Source of the DNA: Variovorax paradoxus EPS | GTDB lineage: Bacteria; Pseudomonadota; Gammaproteobacteria; Burkholderiales; Burkholderiaceae_C | DNA: 64,000 nucleotides | Assembly: GCF_000184745.1 (NCBI RefSeq) | Contig: NC_014931.1 | Span: forward strand, 3,038,001 to 3,102,000 | Direction of reading: 5' to 3' | Part shown: positions 22,116 through 31,622 of the stretch, piece by piece | Position numbering within the stretch: the first letter of the stretch is position 1 | Layout: the number at the start of each line of letters is the position of its first letter | Made by a program: the position numbers and the translations under genes | The notes under the pieces: generated by a model | Database searches by the model: none | What the model saw: only the letters and a program-made list of their open reading frames with translations | What the model was told of the DNA's origin: nothing

Positions 22116-23084
22116 ATGAATGCGCCACGCACACGGGTGCAGCGGCGCCCTGTGCATGGGGTGTTGTTGCTCGACAAACCGCTGGGACTTTCCAGCAACC
22201 AGGCCTTGCAAAAGGCCAAGTGGTTGCTGCGTGCCGAAAAAGCGGGCCATACCGGCACGCTCGATCCATTGGCCACCGGCGTCCTGCCGCTGTGCTTTGG
22301 CGCTGCCACCAAGTTCAGCCAGCTGCACCTCGATGCCGACAAGACCTACGAAGCCACGGCGCGCCTTGGCATCAAGACCTCGACCGGCGATGCCGAAGGC
22401 GAGGTGATTGCCGAGCGCCCGGTGCACGTCACCGCCGAAGACCTGGCCCGCGCCGAGGCGCAGTTCACCGGCCCGATCCGCCAGGTTCCGCCGATGCACA
22501 GCGCCCTCAAGAAGGACGGCAAGGCGCTCTACGAATACGCCCGCGAAGGCATCGAGATCGAACGTGCCCCGCGCGACGTCGTGATCCACGCATTGAAGGT
22601 CACGCAAGCGGCCTCCGAATCGGCGGGCAACGCCATCCGCATCGTGGCCTCGGTGAGCAAGGGCACTTACATCCGCACCTTGGGCGAAGACATCGGCGAA
22701 GCCTTGGGCTGCGGCGCGCATCTCACGTCGCTGCGCCGTACGGCCACCGGCGGTTTCGGCGTGGCGCAGTGCATCACGCTCGAAGCGCTCGAAGCCATGG
22801 GCGAGGAAGAGCGGCTGGCCCAGTTGTTGCCTGCCGAATCCCTGGTCGAAGGCCACACGATCGTCACGCTCGGCAGCGAAGATGCGGGGCGTTTTTTGTC
22901 CGGCCTGCGCCGCCGTGGCGCCTGGGCTGATGCAGACCACGTGGCGGTATTTGGCGACACGCCTCCCGCCTTCTTGGGCACGGCGCATATCGCCGCCAAC
23001 GAACTGATCCCGGGGCGCTTGCTGAACCCCATCGAAATTCAGCAAATTCTTTTGAACGCACAACAGACAGAAGCGACACCATGA
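22116..23084 (+). CDS. truB: tRNA pseudouridine(55) synthase TruB
   Basis: A 322-residue enzyme that makes pseudouridine 55 in the T-loop of tRNAs. The catalytic aspartate is Asp50 in '[14 protein letters not shown]'. Motifs '[10 protein letters not shown]' and 'CSKGTYIR'-like '[13 protein letters not shown]' follow, then a C-terminal PUA-like region. Its stop codon overlaps the typA start (ATGA), indicating translational coupling. Confidence 0.96.
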   Translation: MNAPRTRVQRRPVHGVLLLDKPLGLSSNQALQKAKWLLRAEKAGHTGTLDPLATGVLPLCFGAATKFSQLHLDADKTYEATARLGIKTSTGDAEGEVIAERPVHVTAEDLARAEAQFTGPIRQVPPMHSALKKDGKALYEYAREGIEIERAPRDVVIHALKVTQAASESAGNAIRIVASVSKGTYIRTLGEDIGEALGCGAHLTSLRRTATGGFGVAQCITLEALEAMGEEERLAQLLPAESLVEGHTIVTLGSEDAGRFLSGLRRRGAWADADHVAVFGDTPPAFLGTAHIAANELIPGRLLNPIEIQQILLNAQQTEATP

Positions 23085-24919
23085 GTACCAAGCAAATCCG
23101 CAATATCGCCATCATTGCCCACGTGGACCATGGCAAGACCACCATGGTCGACCAGCTGCTGCGCCAGTCCGGCACCTTCGCCGAGCACGAAAAAGTCGTC
23201 GACACGGTGATGGACAACAACGCCATCGAAAAGGAACGTGGCATCACGATCCTGGCCAAGAACTGCGCCGTGACCTGGGAAGGCACGCACATCAACATCG
23301 TCGACACCCCGGGCCACGCGGACTTCGGCGGTGAAGTGGAACGCGCGCTGTCGATGGTCGACGGCGTGGTGCTGCTGATCGACGCGCAGGAAGGCCCGAT
23401 GCCGCAGACGCGCTTCGTGACCAAGAAGGCGCTGGCGCTCGGCCTCAAGCCCATCCTGGTCGTGAACAAGGTCGACAAGCCTGGCGCGAACCCCGACAAG
23501 GTGGTCAACGCCGCATTCGACCTGTTCGACAAGCTCGGCGCGACCGACGAACAGCTCGATTTTCCCGTGGTGTACGCCTCGGGCATCAACGGCTGGTCGT
23601 CGCTCGAAGAAGGCGCTGCCGGCGAGCAGTGGGGCCCCGACATGTCGGCCCTCTTCAACACCATCCTGAAACACGTGCCGTCGCAAAAGGGTGACCCGAA
23701 CGCGCCGCTGCAACTGCAAATTTCCGCGCTCGACTTCTCGACCTTCGTCGGCCGCATCGGCGTGGGCCGCATCAGCCAGGGCACGCTCAAGCCCATGACC
23801 GACGTGCTGGTCATGGAAGGCCCCGACGGCAAGGCCATCAAGGGCCGCATCAACCAGGTGCTGACCTTCCAGGGCCTGGACCGCGTGCAGTCGACCGAAG
23901 CCGGCCCCGGCGAAATCGTGTTGATCAACGGCATCGCCGACATCGGCATCGGCGTCACCGTGACCGACAAGGACAAGCCCGCACCGCTGCCCATGCTCAA
24001 GGTCGACGAACCGACCCTGACCATGAACTTCTGCGTGAACACCAGCCCGCTGGCCGGCCGCGAAGGCAAGTTCGTGACCAGCCGCCAGATCTGGGACCGC
24101 CTGCAAAAGGAACTGCAGCACAACGTGGCCCTGCGCGTGAGCGAGACCGACGAAGAAGGCATCTTCGAAGTCATGGGCCGCGGCGAACTGCACCTGACCA
24201 TCCTCTTGGAAAACATGCGCCGCGAAGGCTTCGAAATGGCCGTGTCCAAGCCGCGCGTGGTGTTCCGCACCGTGAACGGCGAGAAGCACGAGCCCATCGA
24301 AATGGTCACGGCCGACATCGAAGAAGGCCATCAGGGCGGCGTCATGCAGGCCCTCGGCGAGCGCAAGGGCGAGCTGGTCAACATGGAACCGGACGGCCGC
24401 GGCCGCGTGCGCCTGGAGTACCGCATTCCGGCGCGTGGCCTCATCGGCTTCACCAACGAATTCCTGAATCTGACGCGTGGCTCGGGCCTCATCAGCAACA
24501 TCTTCGACAGCTACGAAGCGCACAAGGGCGACATCGGTGGCCGCAAGAACGGCGTGCTGATCTCGATGGACGACGGTGAAATCTTCACCTATGCCCTCGG
24601 CAAGCTGGACGACCGCGGCCGCATGTTCGTGAAGGCGAACGATCCGGTGTACGAAGGCATGATCGTGGGCATCCACAGCCGCGACAACGACCTGGTCGTG
24701 AACGCCACGCGCACCAAGCAGCTGACCAACTTCCGCGTGAGCGGTAAGGAAGACGCGATCAAGATCACGCCGCCGATCGACCTCACGCTGGAATACGGCG
24801 TCGAGTTCATCGAGGACGACGAGCTGGTCGAAATCACGCCAAAGAGCGTGCGCCTGCGCAAGCGTTTCCTGAAGGAAAGCGACCGCAAGCGCGCTGGCCG
24901 CGACACGTCGATGGGCTGA
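23081..24919 (+). CDS. typA: Ribosome-associated GTPase TypA/BipA
   Basis: A 612-residue translational GTPase related to EF-G (E. coli 607). The GTPase domain has AHVDHGKTT (about residue 12), switch [16 protein letters not shown] and NKVDKPGA; domain II, two EF-G-like domains and the TypA-specific C-terminal domain follow. It assists 50S assembly and stress adaptation, especially in the cold. The 4-bp overlap with truB makes it the last gene of the rimP operon; I see no terminator before the EamA gene, 36 bp downstream. Confidence 0.97.
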   Translation: MSTKQIRNIAIIAHVDHGKTTMVDQLLRQSGTFAEHEKVVDTVMDNNAIEKERGITILAKNCAVTWEGTHINIVDTPGHADFGGEVERALSMVDGVVLLIDAQEGPMPQTRFVTKKALALGLKPILVVNKVDKPGANPDKVVNAAFDLFDKLGATDEQLDFPVVYASGINGWSSLEEGAAGEQWGPDMSALFNTILKHVPSQKGDPNAPLQLQISALDFSTFVGRIGVGRISQGTLKPMTDVLVMEGPDGKAIKGRINQVLTFQGLDRVQSTEAGPGEIVLINGIADIGIGVTVTDKDKPAPLPMLKVDEPTLTMNFCVNTSPLAGREGKFVTSRQIWDRLQKELQHNVALRVSETDEEGIFEVMGRGELHLTILLENMRREGFEMAVSKPRVVFRTVNGEKHEPIEMVTADIEEGHQGGVMQALGERKGELVNMEPDGRGRVRLEYRIPARGLIGFTNEFLNLTRGSGLISNIFDSYEAHKGDIGGRKNGVLISMDDGEIFTYALGKLDDRGRMFVKANDPVYEGMIVGIHSRDNDLVVNATRTKQLTNFRVSGKEDAIKITPPIDLTLEYGVEFIEDDELVEITPKSVRLRKRFLKESDRKRAGRDTSMG

Positions 24920-24955
24920 TCGCCTCCTCGCGTACAACAGCTCTTTCGCAATCCC

Positions 24956-25879
24956 ATGCGCCTGACGCACGGCGGGGCTGTGTGGCTGATGGTCGTCGTG
25001 ACCCTGATGTGGGGCACGGCGGGCGTCGTCACACGGCACCTCACGCAGGCGCACAGCTTCGAGATCACCTTCTGGCGCAGCCTCTTCACGATGCTGGCGC
25101 TGCTGGTGATCTTGCCGCTTTGGCGGGGACGCGCCGTGTTCTCGCAGCTGCGCAGCGGCGGGCGCGAACTCTGGATCTCGGGCGTCTGCTGGGCCGTGAT
25201 GTTCACGGCCTTCATGGTGGCGCTCACGATGGCTTCGACGGCGAGCGTGCTGGTCACGATGTCGCTCGGGCCGCTGCTCACCGCGCTCGCCGCGCGCATC
25301 TTCATCGGTCACCGTTTGCCTGCGCGCACCTGGGTGGCCATCGTGGTGGCCGGGCTGGGCATCGGCTGGATGTACGGCACGCAGTTGGTGCAGGGCGGGG
25401 CGGGCGGTGCTTCGCTGCTTGGCACGCTGGTCGCGCTGTGCGTGCCGCTGGCCAGCGCCACCAACTGGACCGTGGTCCAGCACGCGCATGCCAAGGGGCA
25501 TGACATCGACCTGGTGCCCGCCGTGCTGATCGGCGCCGTGCTCACTGCCTTGTTCACCTTGCCTTTCGCCTTGCCGTTCCAGGCGAGTGCGCACGACCTC
25601 GGCTTGCTGGCATTCCTGGGCGTGTTCCAGCTGGCCATTCCCTGTGTGCTGTCGGTGCTGTGCGCGCAGGTGCTGAAGGCGCCCGAGGTGGCTCTGCTGG
25701 CGCTGCTCGAAGTGATCTTCGGCATTGCGCTGGCCTGGCTCGGGGCGGGCGAGGAGCCGGCGGCCAGCGTGCTGACAGGCGGCGCGCTGGTCATCGGCGC
25801 ACTGGTGTTCAACGAGCTGCTGGCGCTGCGCGGGCGCCGCACGACGGCGGCCGACACCGCCTTGCCTGGCGCGCACTAG
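24956..25879 (+). CDS. EamA-family (DMT) transporter
   Basis: A 307-residue inner-membrane protein with ten predicted helices arranged as two EamA repeats, the drug/metabolite exporter fold. Many relatives export amino acids or other small metabolites; the substrate cannot be inferred here. It starts 36 bp after typA with no clear terminator between, so it may be partly co-transcribed. It converges on the next gene with an 11-bp gap between stop codons. Confidence 0.88.
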   Translation: MRLTHGGAVWLMVVVTLMWGTAGVVTRHLTQAHSFEITFWRSLFTMLALLVILPLWRGRAVFSQLRSGGRELWISGVCWAVMFTAFMVALTMASTASVLVTMSLGPLLTALAARIFIGHRLPARTWVAIVVAGLGIGWMYGTQLVQGGAGGASLLGTLVALCVPLASATNWTVVQHAHAKGHDIDLVPAVLIGAVLTALFTLPFALPFQASAHDLGLLAFLGVFQLAIPCVLSVLCAQVLKAPEVALLALLEVIFGIALAWLGAGEEPAASVLTGGALVIGALVFNELLALRGRRTTAADTALPGAH

Positions 25880-25890
25880 GCGCGCACGAC

Positions 25891-27333
25891 TTACTCGGGC
25901 GCCGCAGCGGCGTCCGTCACGCCCATGCCGATCAACCGGGCTTCCGTCACCGCCCGGGTGAAGCGCTTTGCGAAGTCGTCACTCATGCGCCAGTTGCCGT
26001 TGTCCTGCACGAAGGTGAATTCGCCGGTCATCGGCAGCGACTGCGCGCGGCCGATGGTGGCCAGCAGGCTGTCGTTGTATTCGACGACCAGCGGACAGAC
26101 CCGGCTCACCCCGTCTTCGTGCGCGCGGCAGGGACCGGTGGGCTCGAAGTCGGCGATCTCGCGTTCGCGGTCCGCGTCGGTGACCACGAGGCCGGTGGTG
26201 GAGCGCTGCCGCGCGCGCTGGCGTTCGAGCTGGCGCTGGAGCATTGCCGCCGCGGGCGAGCTCGCCTGCAGGGCAGTCACGCCGTCACGGAAGGCCTTCT
26301 CCGCCGCCACGCGCCCGATGGGCTCGGCGTTGTAGAGCGGCTTGCCTTTGGCATCCAGATTGCCGAACCGAGCCTCCACGATGACCGGGTCGGCGCCGCG
26401 CACCATCATCTTGTCGTCGTCGGCCGAGGCCGGGCCGACCGTGTACGCGATGGCCTTGGTGTCGTCGCCCCGTGTCATCGTCGCCATGCAGCCGCGGATG
26501 CGTTCGTCCTTGCGATAGCCGATTTCGCGCAGCCCGCTCAGGCTCGGGATGCCGACTTCGCGCAGGCCCTGGGTTCGTGCGTCGATCGATACGCGGAGCA
26601 TCAGTCCCTGCAGTGTCTTGTGCGTGGCGTCGGCATCGCAGGCCGGCACGCCTGCCGGCGCGAACAGGTACCAGCCCAGTCCGCCTGCGATCGCCAGCGT
26701 GACCAGCCCGGAGGTCCAGGCACTCCGGCGGCGCTTGCCTTGCGCGGTGGCGCGCCACGCGCCGACTGCCTTTTCGTCGGCCGCGATCTCGTCTTGCGCC
26801 TCGGCCACGATGCGGGCCCGGTCCGCCGCCATGGCAAAGGCCGGCTCGGCCGCGACCTCGGCACGCGTGGCCTCGAACAATTCCCTCTCGAGCGGGCCGT
26901 CGATCACCATCCAGGCCAGCGTCGCGGCCGGTGCGGCGGGCACGCTGCCGACCAGCGGCGTTTTCTCCAGTGCCATGTCGCGTGCCTCGGCATCGACGAG
27001 GCCGTCATTGAAGAGCGCGTTCACTGCCTCGTGGGTGATGCCGCGGTCGCCGAGTTCCCCGAATTCCTCGGCGTCGTAGGCGATATAGGACGCATCGTCG
27101 GCGGTGGCGATGGGCGGCGAGGCCTCTTCGAGCCGCTCGACGGCGGCGTCGATTTCCTCCTGGTTGACGAGGCCCTTCAGGCACATCCAGGCCAGTGCGT
27201 GCGCGGGGCCGGGGATCGGGGGAAGCGCGGCGGTCTCGGGATGAGCGAGCACGGCGTCGTGCTGCGCATCGGTGATCAGGCCAAAGGAGAGAAGGGCGAG
27301 GAACGCATCCGGATTCGCAGCTGCAGGATTCAT
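25891..27333 (-). CDS. Hypothetical membrane-anchored protein
   Basis: A 480-residue protein that I do not recognise. The N-terminal half (about 1-200) is acidic and predicted cytoplasmic, with two short repeats of the pattern 'alaWMclkGlv..ee' / 'LAWMVIDGPLERELFEAT' near residues 48 and 142. A single membrane helix lies at about 208-228 and a larger extracytoplasmic domain with several cysteines follows. I chose ATG 27333, although no clear ribosome site precedes it; a TTG at 27366 would lie inside the neighbouring terminator. It stands alone on the minus strand. Confidence 0.6.
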   Translation of the reverse strand: MNPAAANPDAFLALLSFGLITDAQHDAVLAHPETAALPPIPGPAHALAWMCLKGLVNQEEIDAAVERLEEASPPIATADDASYIAYDAEEFGELGDRGITHEAVNALFNDGLVDAEARDMALEKTPLVGSVPAAPAATLAWMVIDGPLERELFEATRAEVAAEPAFAMAADRARIVAEAQDEIAADEKAVGAWRATAQGKRRRSAWTSGLVTLAIAGGLGWYLFAPAGVPACDADATHKTLQGLMLRVSIDARTQGLREVGIPSLSGLREIGYRKDERIRGCMATMTRGDDTKAIAYTVGPASADDDKMMVRGADPVIVEARFGNLDAKGKPLYNAEPIGRVAAEKAFRDGVTALQASSPAAAMLQRQLERQRARQRSTTGLVVTDADREREIADFEPTGPCRAHEDGVSRVCPLVVEYNDSLLATIGRAQSLPMTGEFTFVQDNGNWRMSDDFAKRFTRAVTEARLIGMGVTDAAAAPE

Positions 27334-27363
27334 GCGGCGATTCTGCCGTGGCGCACGCGCCAA

Positions 27364-27394
27364 CAAAAAAGGCCCCGGTGTGAGCCGGAGCCTT
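27364..27394 (-). terminator. Terminator after the COG4315 lipoprotein gene
   Basis: Minus strand AAGGCTCCGG / CCGGGGCCTT pairs with one mismatch around a 6-base loop and runs into six T. It closes the sigma/anti-sigma operon, 25 bp after the lipoprotein stop codon. Confidence 0.85.
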
Positions 27395-27419
27395 TGCGAT
27401 CAGGTGACCACCGTGGCGC

Positions 27420-27812
27420 TCAGGGGCGCGCGATCTTCCAGTTGCCGCCCACGCCGTCGCCGGTCTTGTCGCCCGGCTTGGCATCCTTGGCCCAGTAGTA
27501 CAGCGGCCAGCCCTTGTAGGCCCATTGGCGCTTGCCGTCTTCGCGAATGATGATGGTGTAGCCGCCCATCGGCTTGGCAGCCTCGGCGACGGGGAGCGGC
27601 GGCCAGTTGGCGGCGCACTGGGCGTTGCAGGCGGAGGTGCCGGCGCCGGCCGTGTCCTTGATGAAGGTGTAGAGCGACATGCCGTTCGGTCCGACCAGCA
27701 CGCCGTCGGCGGTGCGAGTGGGGGTGTCGGGCGCGCTGGCGGTCTTGTTGGACATGCCGCCGCAGCCGGCGAGCAGGGCCGCCGCGAGGATCGAGGCGCT
27801 GAGCAATTTCAT
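27420..27812 (-). CDS. COG4315-family lipoprotein (secreted repeat of unknown function)
   Basis: A 130-residue protein with a lipobox at its N-terminus (LLAGC), so it should be a membrane-anchored lipoprotein. It contains the 'YTFIKDTAG' and 'WPLYYWAKDAKPGDKTGDG' units of the COG4315/Lipoprotein_15 family, whose function is unknown. AAGGAGA precedes the ATG at 27812. It is a close paralogue of the secreted protein at 29284-29664, both ending in 'GVGGNWK'. It is the last gene after the sigma and anti-sigma genes (81 bp from the anti-sigma stop) and is followed by a strong terminator. Confidence 0.85.
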   Translation of the reverse strand: MKLLSASILAAALLAGCGGMSNKTASAPDTPTRTADGVLVGPNGMSLYTFIKDTAGAGTSACNAQCAANWPPLPVAEAAKPMGGYTIIIREDGKRQWAYKGWPLYYWAKDAKPGDKTGDGVGGNWKIARP

Positions 27813-27893
27813 GCAGTTTCTCCTTCGGTTGAAAAATCGCGAAAACAAACAAGGCAAGCGGGTTGTTGCGCGAGCCGGCAGTTTATGCCGGGC

Positions 27894-28730
27894 TCACGAC
27901 AAATCGCGGTAGGCGAGGGTCGCAAGTTTGAGCAAAACCTCGCGCGGTAGCTTGCCGGCAACGGCATAGCCGAAGCCCTGGTCGACCCAGTAGAAGCTCG
28001 GCACGGGGCCTTCGGAGGCGAAGCGGAAGGCGGTTTCCTTCAGCGCGTCCGGCGACGAGCCCGCGGCCCGGGCATCGAGGGTGCCGATGTAGAGCGTGAC
28101 GCGCTCGCCCGCCGCGTCCTCGAACATGAACTGGGCGCGCGCGCCGGTTTCGCCGGGCAGCAGGCGGCCGCCGACGAGGGTGTAGCCCAGGGTGCTCAGG
28201 TCGGGCACCTTGAGCGGCCGGTCGAGCCGCTTGGAGAGCCACTGCACCAGGTGCTGCTGTTCGGAGGCAGCGACTTCGACCGGGTGCCTTTTTTCAGGTG
28301 CGTAGACGACGTGGGCAATCGACGCGTCGTGCACGAATTCGCGCATCGCGGGCGCCTTGGCCAGTTGCCTCGATGGGGCGTGCGATGCCGACCATTGCGC
28401 GTTCCCGAGCCAGCCCGCGGCAAACGCGACGAGCACGCCGGCGGCCATGCCGCCCCAGCGCATCCAGCTGCTGCGCCGGGCCTGCCGGGGCAGGTGGCGG
28501 TCGAGGGCGCTCATCAGCGGCGCGGGAATGGGATCGTCCAGCAGCTCGCCATGCAGGCGGCGCAGGGCATCGCGCTGCGTGTGCCAGGCCGCGACCTTCG
28601 CGGCCATGGCGGGGTCGCGCGCCAGGGCTTCTTCGACCGTGGAGCGGCGATCCGGGGCGAGCTGGCCATCGACCAGTGCGTGCAGTTCGTCGTCGGTGAT
28701 GTCGGTGGGAGGGGGGCCGGGGCGGGTCAT
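27894..28730 (-). CDS. Putative anti-sigma factor (single membrane helix)
   Basis: A 278-residue protein. The N-terminal 80 residues ('ITDDELHALVDGQLAPDRR...') resemble the cytoplasmic sigma-binding domain of anti-sigma factors but lack the zinc HxxxCxxC motif. A membrane helix lies at about 92-110. The remaining 165 residues form an extracytoplasmic sensor domain. The gene begins 10 bp after the ECF sigma gene, the usual arrangement for a cognate pair. Its likely role is to hold the sigma factor at the membrane until a signal, still unknown, releases it. Confidence 0.85.
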   Translation of the reverse strand: MTRPGPPPTDITDDELHALVDGQLAPDRRSTVEEALARDPAMAAKVAAWHTQRDALRRLHGELLDDPIPAPLMSALDRHLPRQARRSSWMRWGGMAAGVLVAFAAGWLGNAQWSASHAPSRQLAKAPAMREFVHDASIAHVVYAPEKRHPVEVAASEQQHLVQWLSKRLDRPLKVPDLSTLGYTLVGGRLLPGETGARAQFMFEDAAGERVTLYIGTLDARAAGSSPDALKETAFRFASEGPVPSFYWVDQGFGYAVAGKLPREVLLKLATLAYRDLS

Positions 28731-28740
28731 GGGGCGGGCT

Positions 28741-29256
28741 TCATTTGAGACGGCGCAAGCCGGGGCGATGCGGCGCGGCGGCGCCGTCCAGCAGCTCCTG
28801 CAGCCGCACGCGGGCGCGCGAGAGGCGCGACATCACGGTGCCGGCAGGAATGCCCAGCACCTTCGCCACCTCGGCATAGGACATGTCTTCGAGCGTCACC
28901 AGCAGCAGCACGGCGCGCTGCTCCTCGGGCAACTGCAGCAGACAGCGTTGCAGATCGAGGCCTATGCCCTGGTCCCGGCCCGGGTCGATGCCGCCGTGCA
29001 GCTCCTGCGTGGCGTCGTCGAGTGGCACCACGGCGTGCGGCGGTGGCGTGCGCCGCACCTGGCTTGCGAAGATGTTGTGCATGACGGTGAAGAGCCATGC
29101 GCGCAGGTCGCTCCCCACCACCCAGAGCCGCCACTTGCTGCAGGCCCGCTCCAGGGTGTCCTGCACAAGGTCGTCGGCCGCCCACGTGTTGCCCGTGAGC
29201 GCGCGCGCATAGCGGCGCAGGCTCGGGATGTGGTCGACCAGCAGGCGGGCGTCCAT
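28741..29256 (-). CDS. ECF-type RNA polymerase sigma factor
   Basis: A 171-residue extracytoplasmic-function sigma factor with region 2 (about 10-75, 'ADDLVQDTLERAC' and 'LRAWLFTVMHNIF') and region 4 (about 110-160, 'YAEVAKVLGIPAGTVMSRLSRAR' helix-turn-helix); region 3 is missing, as expected. It lies between a COG4315 gene upstream and its probable anti-sigma gene downstream. The operon is preceded by an ECF-type promoter (GGAAT-N17-CGTT), suggesting that it activates its own transcription. Confidence 0.93.
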   Translation of the reverse strand: MDARLLVDHIPSLRRYARALTGNTWAADDLVQDTLERACSKWRLWVVGSDLRAWLFTVMHNIFASQVRRTPPPHAVVPLDDATQELHGGIDPGRDQGIGLDLQRCLLQLPEEQRAVLLLVTLEDMSYAEVAKVLGIPAGTVMSRLSRARVRLQELLDGAAAPHRPGLRRLK

Positions 29257-29283
29257 GGGTGGGCCGGGAGCGCGAGTTCCGGA

Positions 29284-29664
29284 TCAGGGCTTGGCGGTTT
29301 TCCAGTTGCCGCCCACGCCGTCGCCGGTCTTGTCGCCCGGCTTGGTGTCCTTCACCCAGTAGTAGAGCGGCCAGCCCTTGGCGGCCCATTGCTTCTTGCC
29401 GTCGTCGCGCGTGACGATGGTGAAGTCGCCGCTCGGCTTGTCGCTGTCGGCGGCCATGAAGGGCGGCCAGTTGGTGGCGCAGCCGCCGTTGCAGACCGAC
29501 TTGCCGTTGCCGGCCGTGTCCTTCTCGAAGGTGTAGAGCGTCATGCCGTTCGGCCCGACCAGGGCGCCGTCGGCCGCCTTGGGTTGAGCGAATGCGGGAA
29601 GGGCGAGCAGGCTGCCGATCAGAGCGGCAGCGGCGCCGAGGGAAGAAGCGCGAAGTGGCGACAT
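29284..29664 (-). CDS. COG4315-family secreted protein
   Basis: A 126-residue protein with a Sec signal peptide cleaved after about residue 26 (ALPAFA-QP) and no lipobox cysteine, so it should be released to the periplasm. The mature part has the family units 'YTFEKDTAG' and 'WPLYYWVKDTKPGDKTGDG' and a cysteine pair (CNGGC). An AGGAG site precedes ATG 29664. It is the first gene of the sigma/anti-sigma operon and a paralogue of the lipoprotein at 27420-27812. Function of the family is unknown; roles in redox or envelope stress have been suggested by context elsewhere but cannot be concluded here. Confidence 0.83.
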   Translation of the reverse strand: MSPLRASSLGAAAALIGSLLALPAFAQPKAADGALVGPNGMTLYTFEKDTAGNGKSVCNGGCATNWPPFMAADSDKPSGDFTIVTRDDGKKQWAAKGWPLYYWVKDTKPGDKTGDGVGGNWKTAKP

Positions 29665-29710
29665 GGAATCTCCTGGTTGGGTGACATCGGCAATCCGATG
29701 ACACCGCACA

Positions 29711-29736
29711 AACGCCCGCAGAGCGCGTTTTATTCC
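29711..29736 (-). promoter_or_regulatory. ECF-type promoter of the COG4315-sigma-anti-sigma operon
   Basis: On the minus strand GGAAT (29736-29732), 17 bases, then CGTT (29714-29711) matches the common ECF promoter pattern GGAAC/T-N16/17-CGTT. It lies 47 bp upstream of the first start codon of the operon. It is probably the autoregulated promoter of the ECF sigma factor encoded downstream. Confidence 0.6.
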
Positions 29737-29754
29737 ATGCCGCGCAAAAAATGA

Positions 29755-30231
29755 CTAGCGGCTGCGGCTCTTCATTGCGCGCTCGACCTCGCGCTTGCCT
29801 TCGCGGTCCTTGATGGTGTCGCGCTTGTCGTGCTCGGCCTTGCCCTTGGCCAGCGCGATGTCGCATTTGACCTTGCCCGCCTTCCAGTGCAGGTTGAGCG
29901 GCACCAGCGTGTAGCCCTTCTGCTCGACCTTGCCGACGAGGCGGCGGATCTCTTCCTTGTGCAGCAGCAACTTCTTGGTGCGGATCGAATCAGGGTTGAC
30001 GTGCGTCGAAGCGCTCTTGAGCGGGTTGATCTGCAGGCCCACGACGAACAGTTCGCCGTCGCGGATCACCACGTAGCCGTCGGTCAGTTGCACCTTGCCT
30101 TCGCGCAGCGACTTGACTTCCCAGCCCTCGAGCACGATGCCGGCCTCGAAGCGTTCTTCGAAGAAATAGTTGTACGCGGCCTTCTTGTTGTCGGCAATGC
30201 GGGAGGAGGTATCTTGTTTCTTTGTGGCCAT
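29755..30231 (-). CDS. smpB: SsrA-binding protein SmpB
   Basis: A 158-residue SmpB, which binds tmRNA and brings it to stalled ribosomes for trans-translation. It has the family features 'NKKAAYNYF', '[15 protein letters not shown]' and the basic C-terminal tail ('[14 protein letters not shown]'). Length is normal. It is divergent from ratA with 62 bp between start codons. No ssrA gene is visible in the window. Confidence 0.97.
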   Translation of the reverse strand: MATKKQDTSSRIADNKKAAYNYFFEERFEAGIVLEGWEVKSLREGKVQLTDGYVVIRDGELFVVGLQINPLKSASTHVNPDSIRTKKLLLHKEEIRRLVGKVEQKGYTLVPLNLHWKAGKVKCDIALAKGKAEHDKRDTIKDREGKREVERAMKSRSR

Positions 30232-30293
30232 GGCTCGGGAAGATGGGGACGCATGGCTTCAATACAATCCGTCGCGCACGCTGCACCGATTCT

Positions 30294-30740
30294 ATGAAAA
30301 CAGTCAACAAGTCCGTCCTCATCTGGTACAGCGCCGAAGAGATGTACGCGCTCGTCACCGATGTGGCGAAGTATCCGCAGTTCCTCCCATGGTGCGACAA
30401 GGCCCGGATCCTCGAAGAGGACGAAGCCGGCATGACCGCCGAAGTCGGCTTGGCCTTCGCCGGCCTGCGCCAGAGCTTTACCACCCGCAACACCCACATT
30501 CCCGGCCGGGAAGTGCAACTGAAACTGGTCGAAGGCCCGTTCTCCAACCTCGACGGCAACTGGAAGTTCGTGCCCGTGGGCGAAGCGGGCGAACGCGCCT
30601 GCCGCGTCGAGCTGCACATGAGCTACGGCTTCAGCAACTTCGCCCTGCAGGCGCTCGTTGGGCCGGTGTTCGACACCGTTGCATCGAGCCTGGTCGAAGC
30701 CTTCGTCAAGCGCGCCGAGCAGGTCTACGGCGCCCCCTGA
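30294..30740 (+). CDS. ratA: RatA-like START/SRPBCC protein (coenzyme Q-binding, type II toxin family)
   Basis: A 148-residue polyketide-cyclase/START-fold protein of the RatA/Coq10 family. It has 'YSAEEMYALVTDVAKYPQFLPWC' at the start and 'GPFSNLDGNWKF' in the middle. E. coli RatA can block ribosome subunit joining when overproduced, while relatives bind ubiquinone; the native role is uncertain. ATG at 30294 is chosen because the frame upstream overlaps the smpB start region. It is followed with no gap by the RnfH/RatB gene, the conserved ratA-ratB pair next to smpB. Confidence 0.9.
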   Translation: MKTVNKSVLIWYSAEEMYALVTDVAKYPQFLPWCDKARILEEDEAGMTAEVGLAFAGLRQSFTTRNTHIPGREVQLKLVEGPFSNLDGNWKFVPVGEAGERACRVELHMSYGFSNFALQALVGPVFDTVASSLVEAFVKRAEQVYGAP

Positions 30741-31076
30741 ATGATCGAGATCACGCTGACCTGCTCACCCGCGGCACGCGAGGTGTTCGAGCAGGTCCTG
30801 CAGCTTGAAGAAGGCATCGTCCTGAGTGACGCGGTGCAGGCGAGCGGGTTGCCGCAGCGCTTTCCCGATCTCGATTGGCGACATGCCATGACACCGGGTG
30901 TCTGGGGCAGGGCGGTCGAGTGGAGCCAGGTGCTGAAGGACGGCGATCGCATCGAACTGTGCCGGCCACTCACGGTCGATCCGAAGGTGGCGCGCCGCGA
31001 GCGCTTCAAGCGCCAGGGCGCGCGGGGCACCGGCCTCTTCGCGAGCCAGCGCAAGGGCGGCAAGACCGGCTACTGA
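30741..31076 (+). CDS. rnfH: RnfH-family ubiquitin-like protein (RatB)
   Basis: A 111-residue protein of the RnfH family with a beta-grasp (ubiquitin-like) fold: 'IEITLTCSP' strand, 'DGDRIELCRPLTVDPK' ending the domain, and a basic tail. The start codon follows the ratA stop directly. Function is not established despite the toxin-antitoxin style name ratAB. Confidence 0.9.
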   Translation: MIEITLTCSPAAREVFEQVLQLEEGIVLSDAVQASGLPQRFPDLDWRHAMTPGVWGRAVEWSQVLKDGDRIELCRPLTVDPKVARRERFKRQGARGTGLFASQRKGGKTGY

Positions 31077-31097
31077 GGCAGCCGGGTTCCGCGTTTT

Positions 31098-31622
31098 TTA
31101 CTTGCAGTCGCTGTCGATGACCGACTGGACGCGCTTCTGCTCGGCCACGCGCGCGGAGTCGTCCATGATCTCGCGCTCGCCCTTGGCATTCACTTTCGCG
31201 ATGCGGATGCCGCTGTCCAGCGTGGACTTGCCTTCGCGGGCGCGAGCGCAGTTGTCGGCCTTGGCCTTGGCGACCTTGGCTTCTTCGGCGGCGCGCTTGG
31301 CCTTTTCTTCGGCCTCGGCTTTCTTCGTCTTTTCCTCGAGTTCCTTGTCGACGCCGCTCGGCTTCGGCGCTGCAGCGCTTTCGCGCGCCTTGGGCGCTGC
31401 TCCAGCTTCGGCGCCCTCGGCCGCTGGAGCATCAATGCCGGTGGCCGGCCGTGGCGGCGGCGTGCCCGAACGGCGCAGGATGTTCTTTTCGGGAACATCG
31501 GGCGGCGGCGCCTGGTCGCTGAAGACCTTCTTGCCGTCCTTGTCGATCCATTGCCATTGCGCGCTCGCAGAGAGCGGCAGCGCCACGACACATCCCACCA
31601 GCAGCCAGTGCATGAATTTCAT
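31098..31622 (-). CDS. DUF4124 domain-containing exported protein
   Basis: A 174-residue protein with a signal peptide (residues 1-21, LSASA-QW) followed by the short DUF4124 motif '[18 protein letters not shown]' that is widespread in proteobacterial envelope proteins of unknown role. The centre is Pro/Ala-rich and then a charged Lys/Glu/Ala helix (about 90-130). Two cysteines near the C-terminal half (NCARA and SDCK) could form a disulphide. It converges on rnfH with a 21-bp gap. Confidence 0.85.
   Translation of the reverse strand: MKFMHWLLVGCVVALPLSASAQWQWIDKDGKKVFSDQAPPPDVPEKNILRRSGTPPPRPATGIDAPAAEGAEAGAAPKARESAAAPKPSGVDKELEEKTKKAEAEEKAKRAAEEAKVAKAKADNCARAREGKSTLDSGIRIAKVNAKGEREIMDDSARVAEQKRVQSVIDSDCK

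Noticed and set aside
27868..27900. Hairpin between anti-sigma and lipoprotein genes as a terminator
   Set aside because: The stem (GAGCCCGGCA / TGCCGGCTC) is not followed by a T run on the minus strand; at most it modulates read-through.
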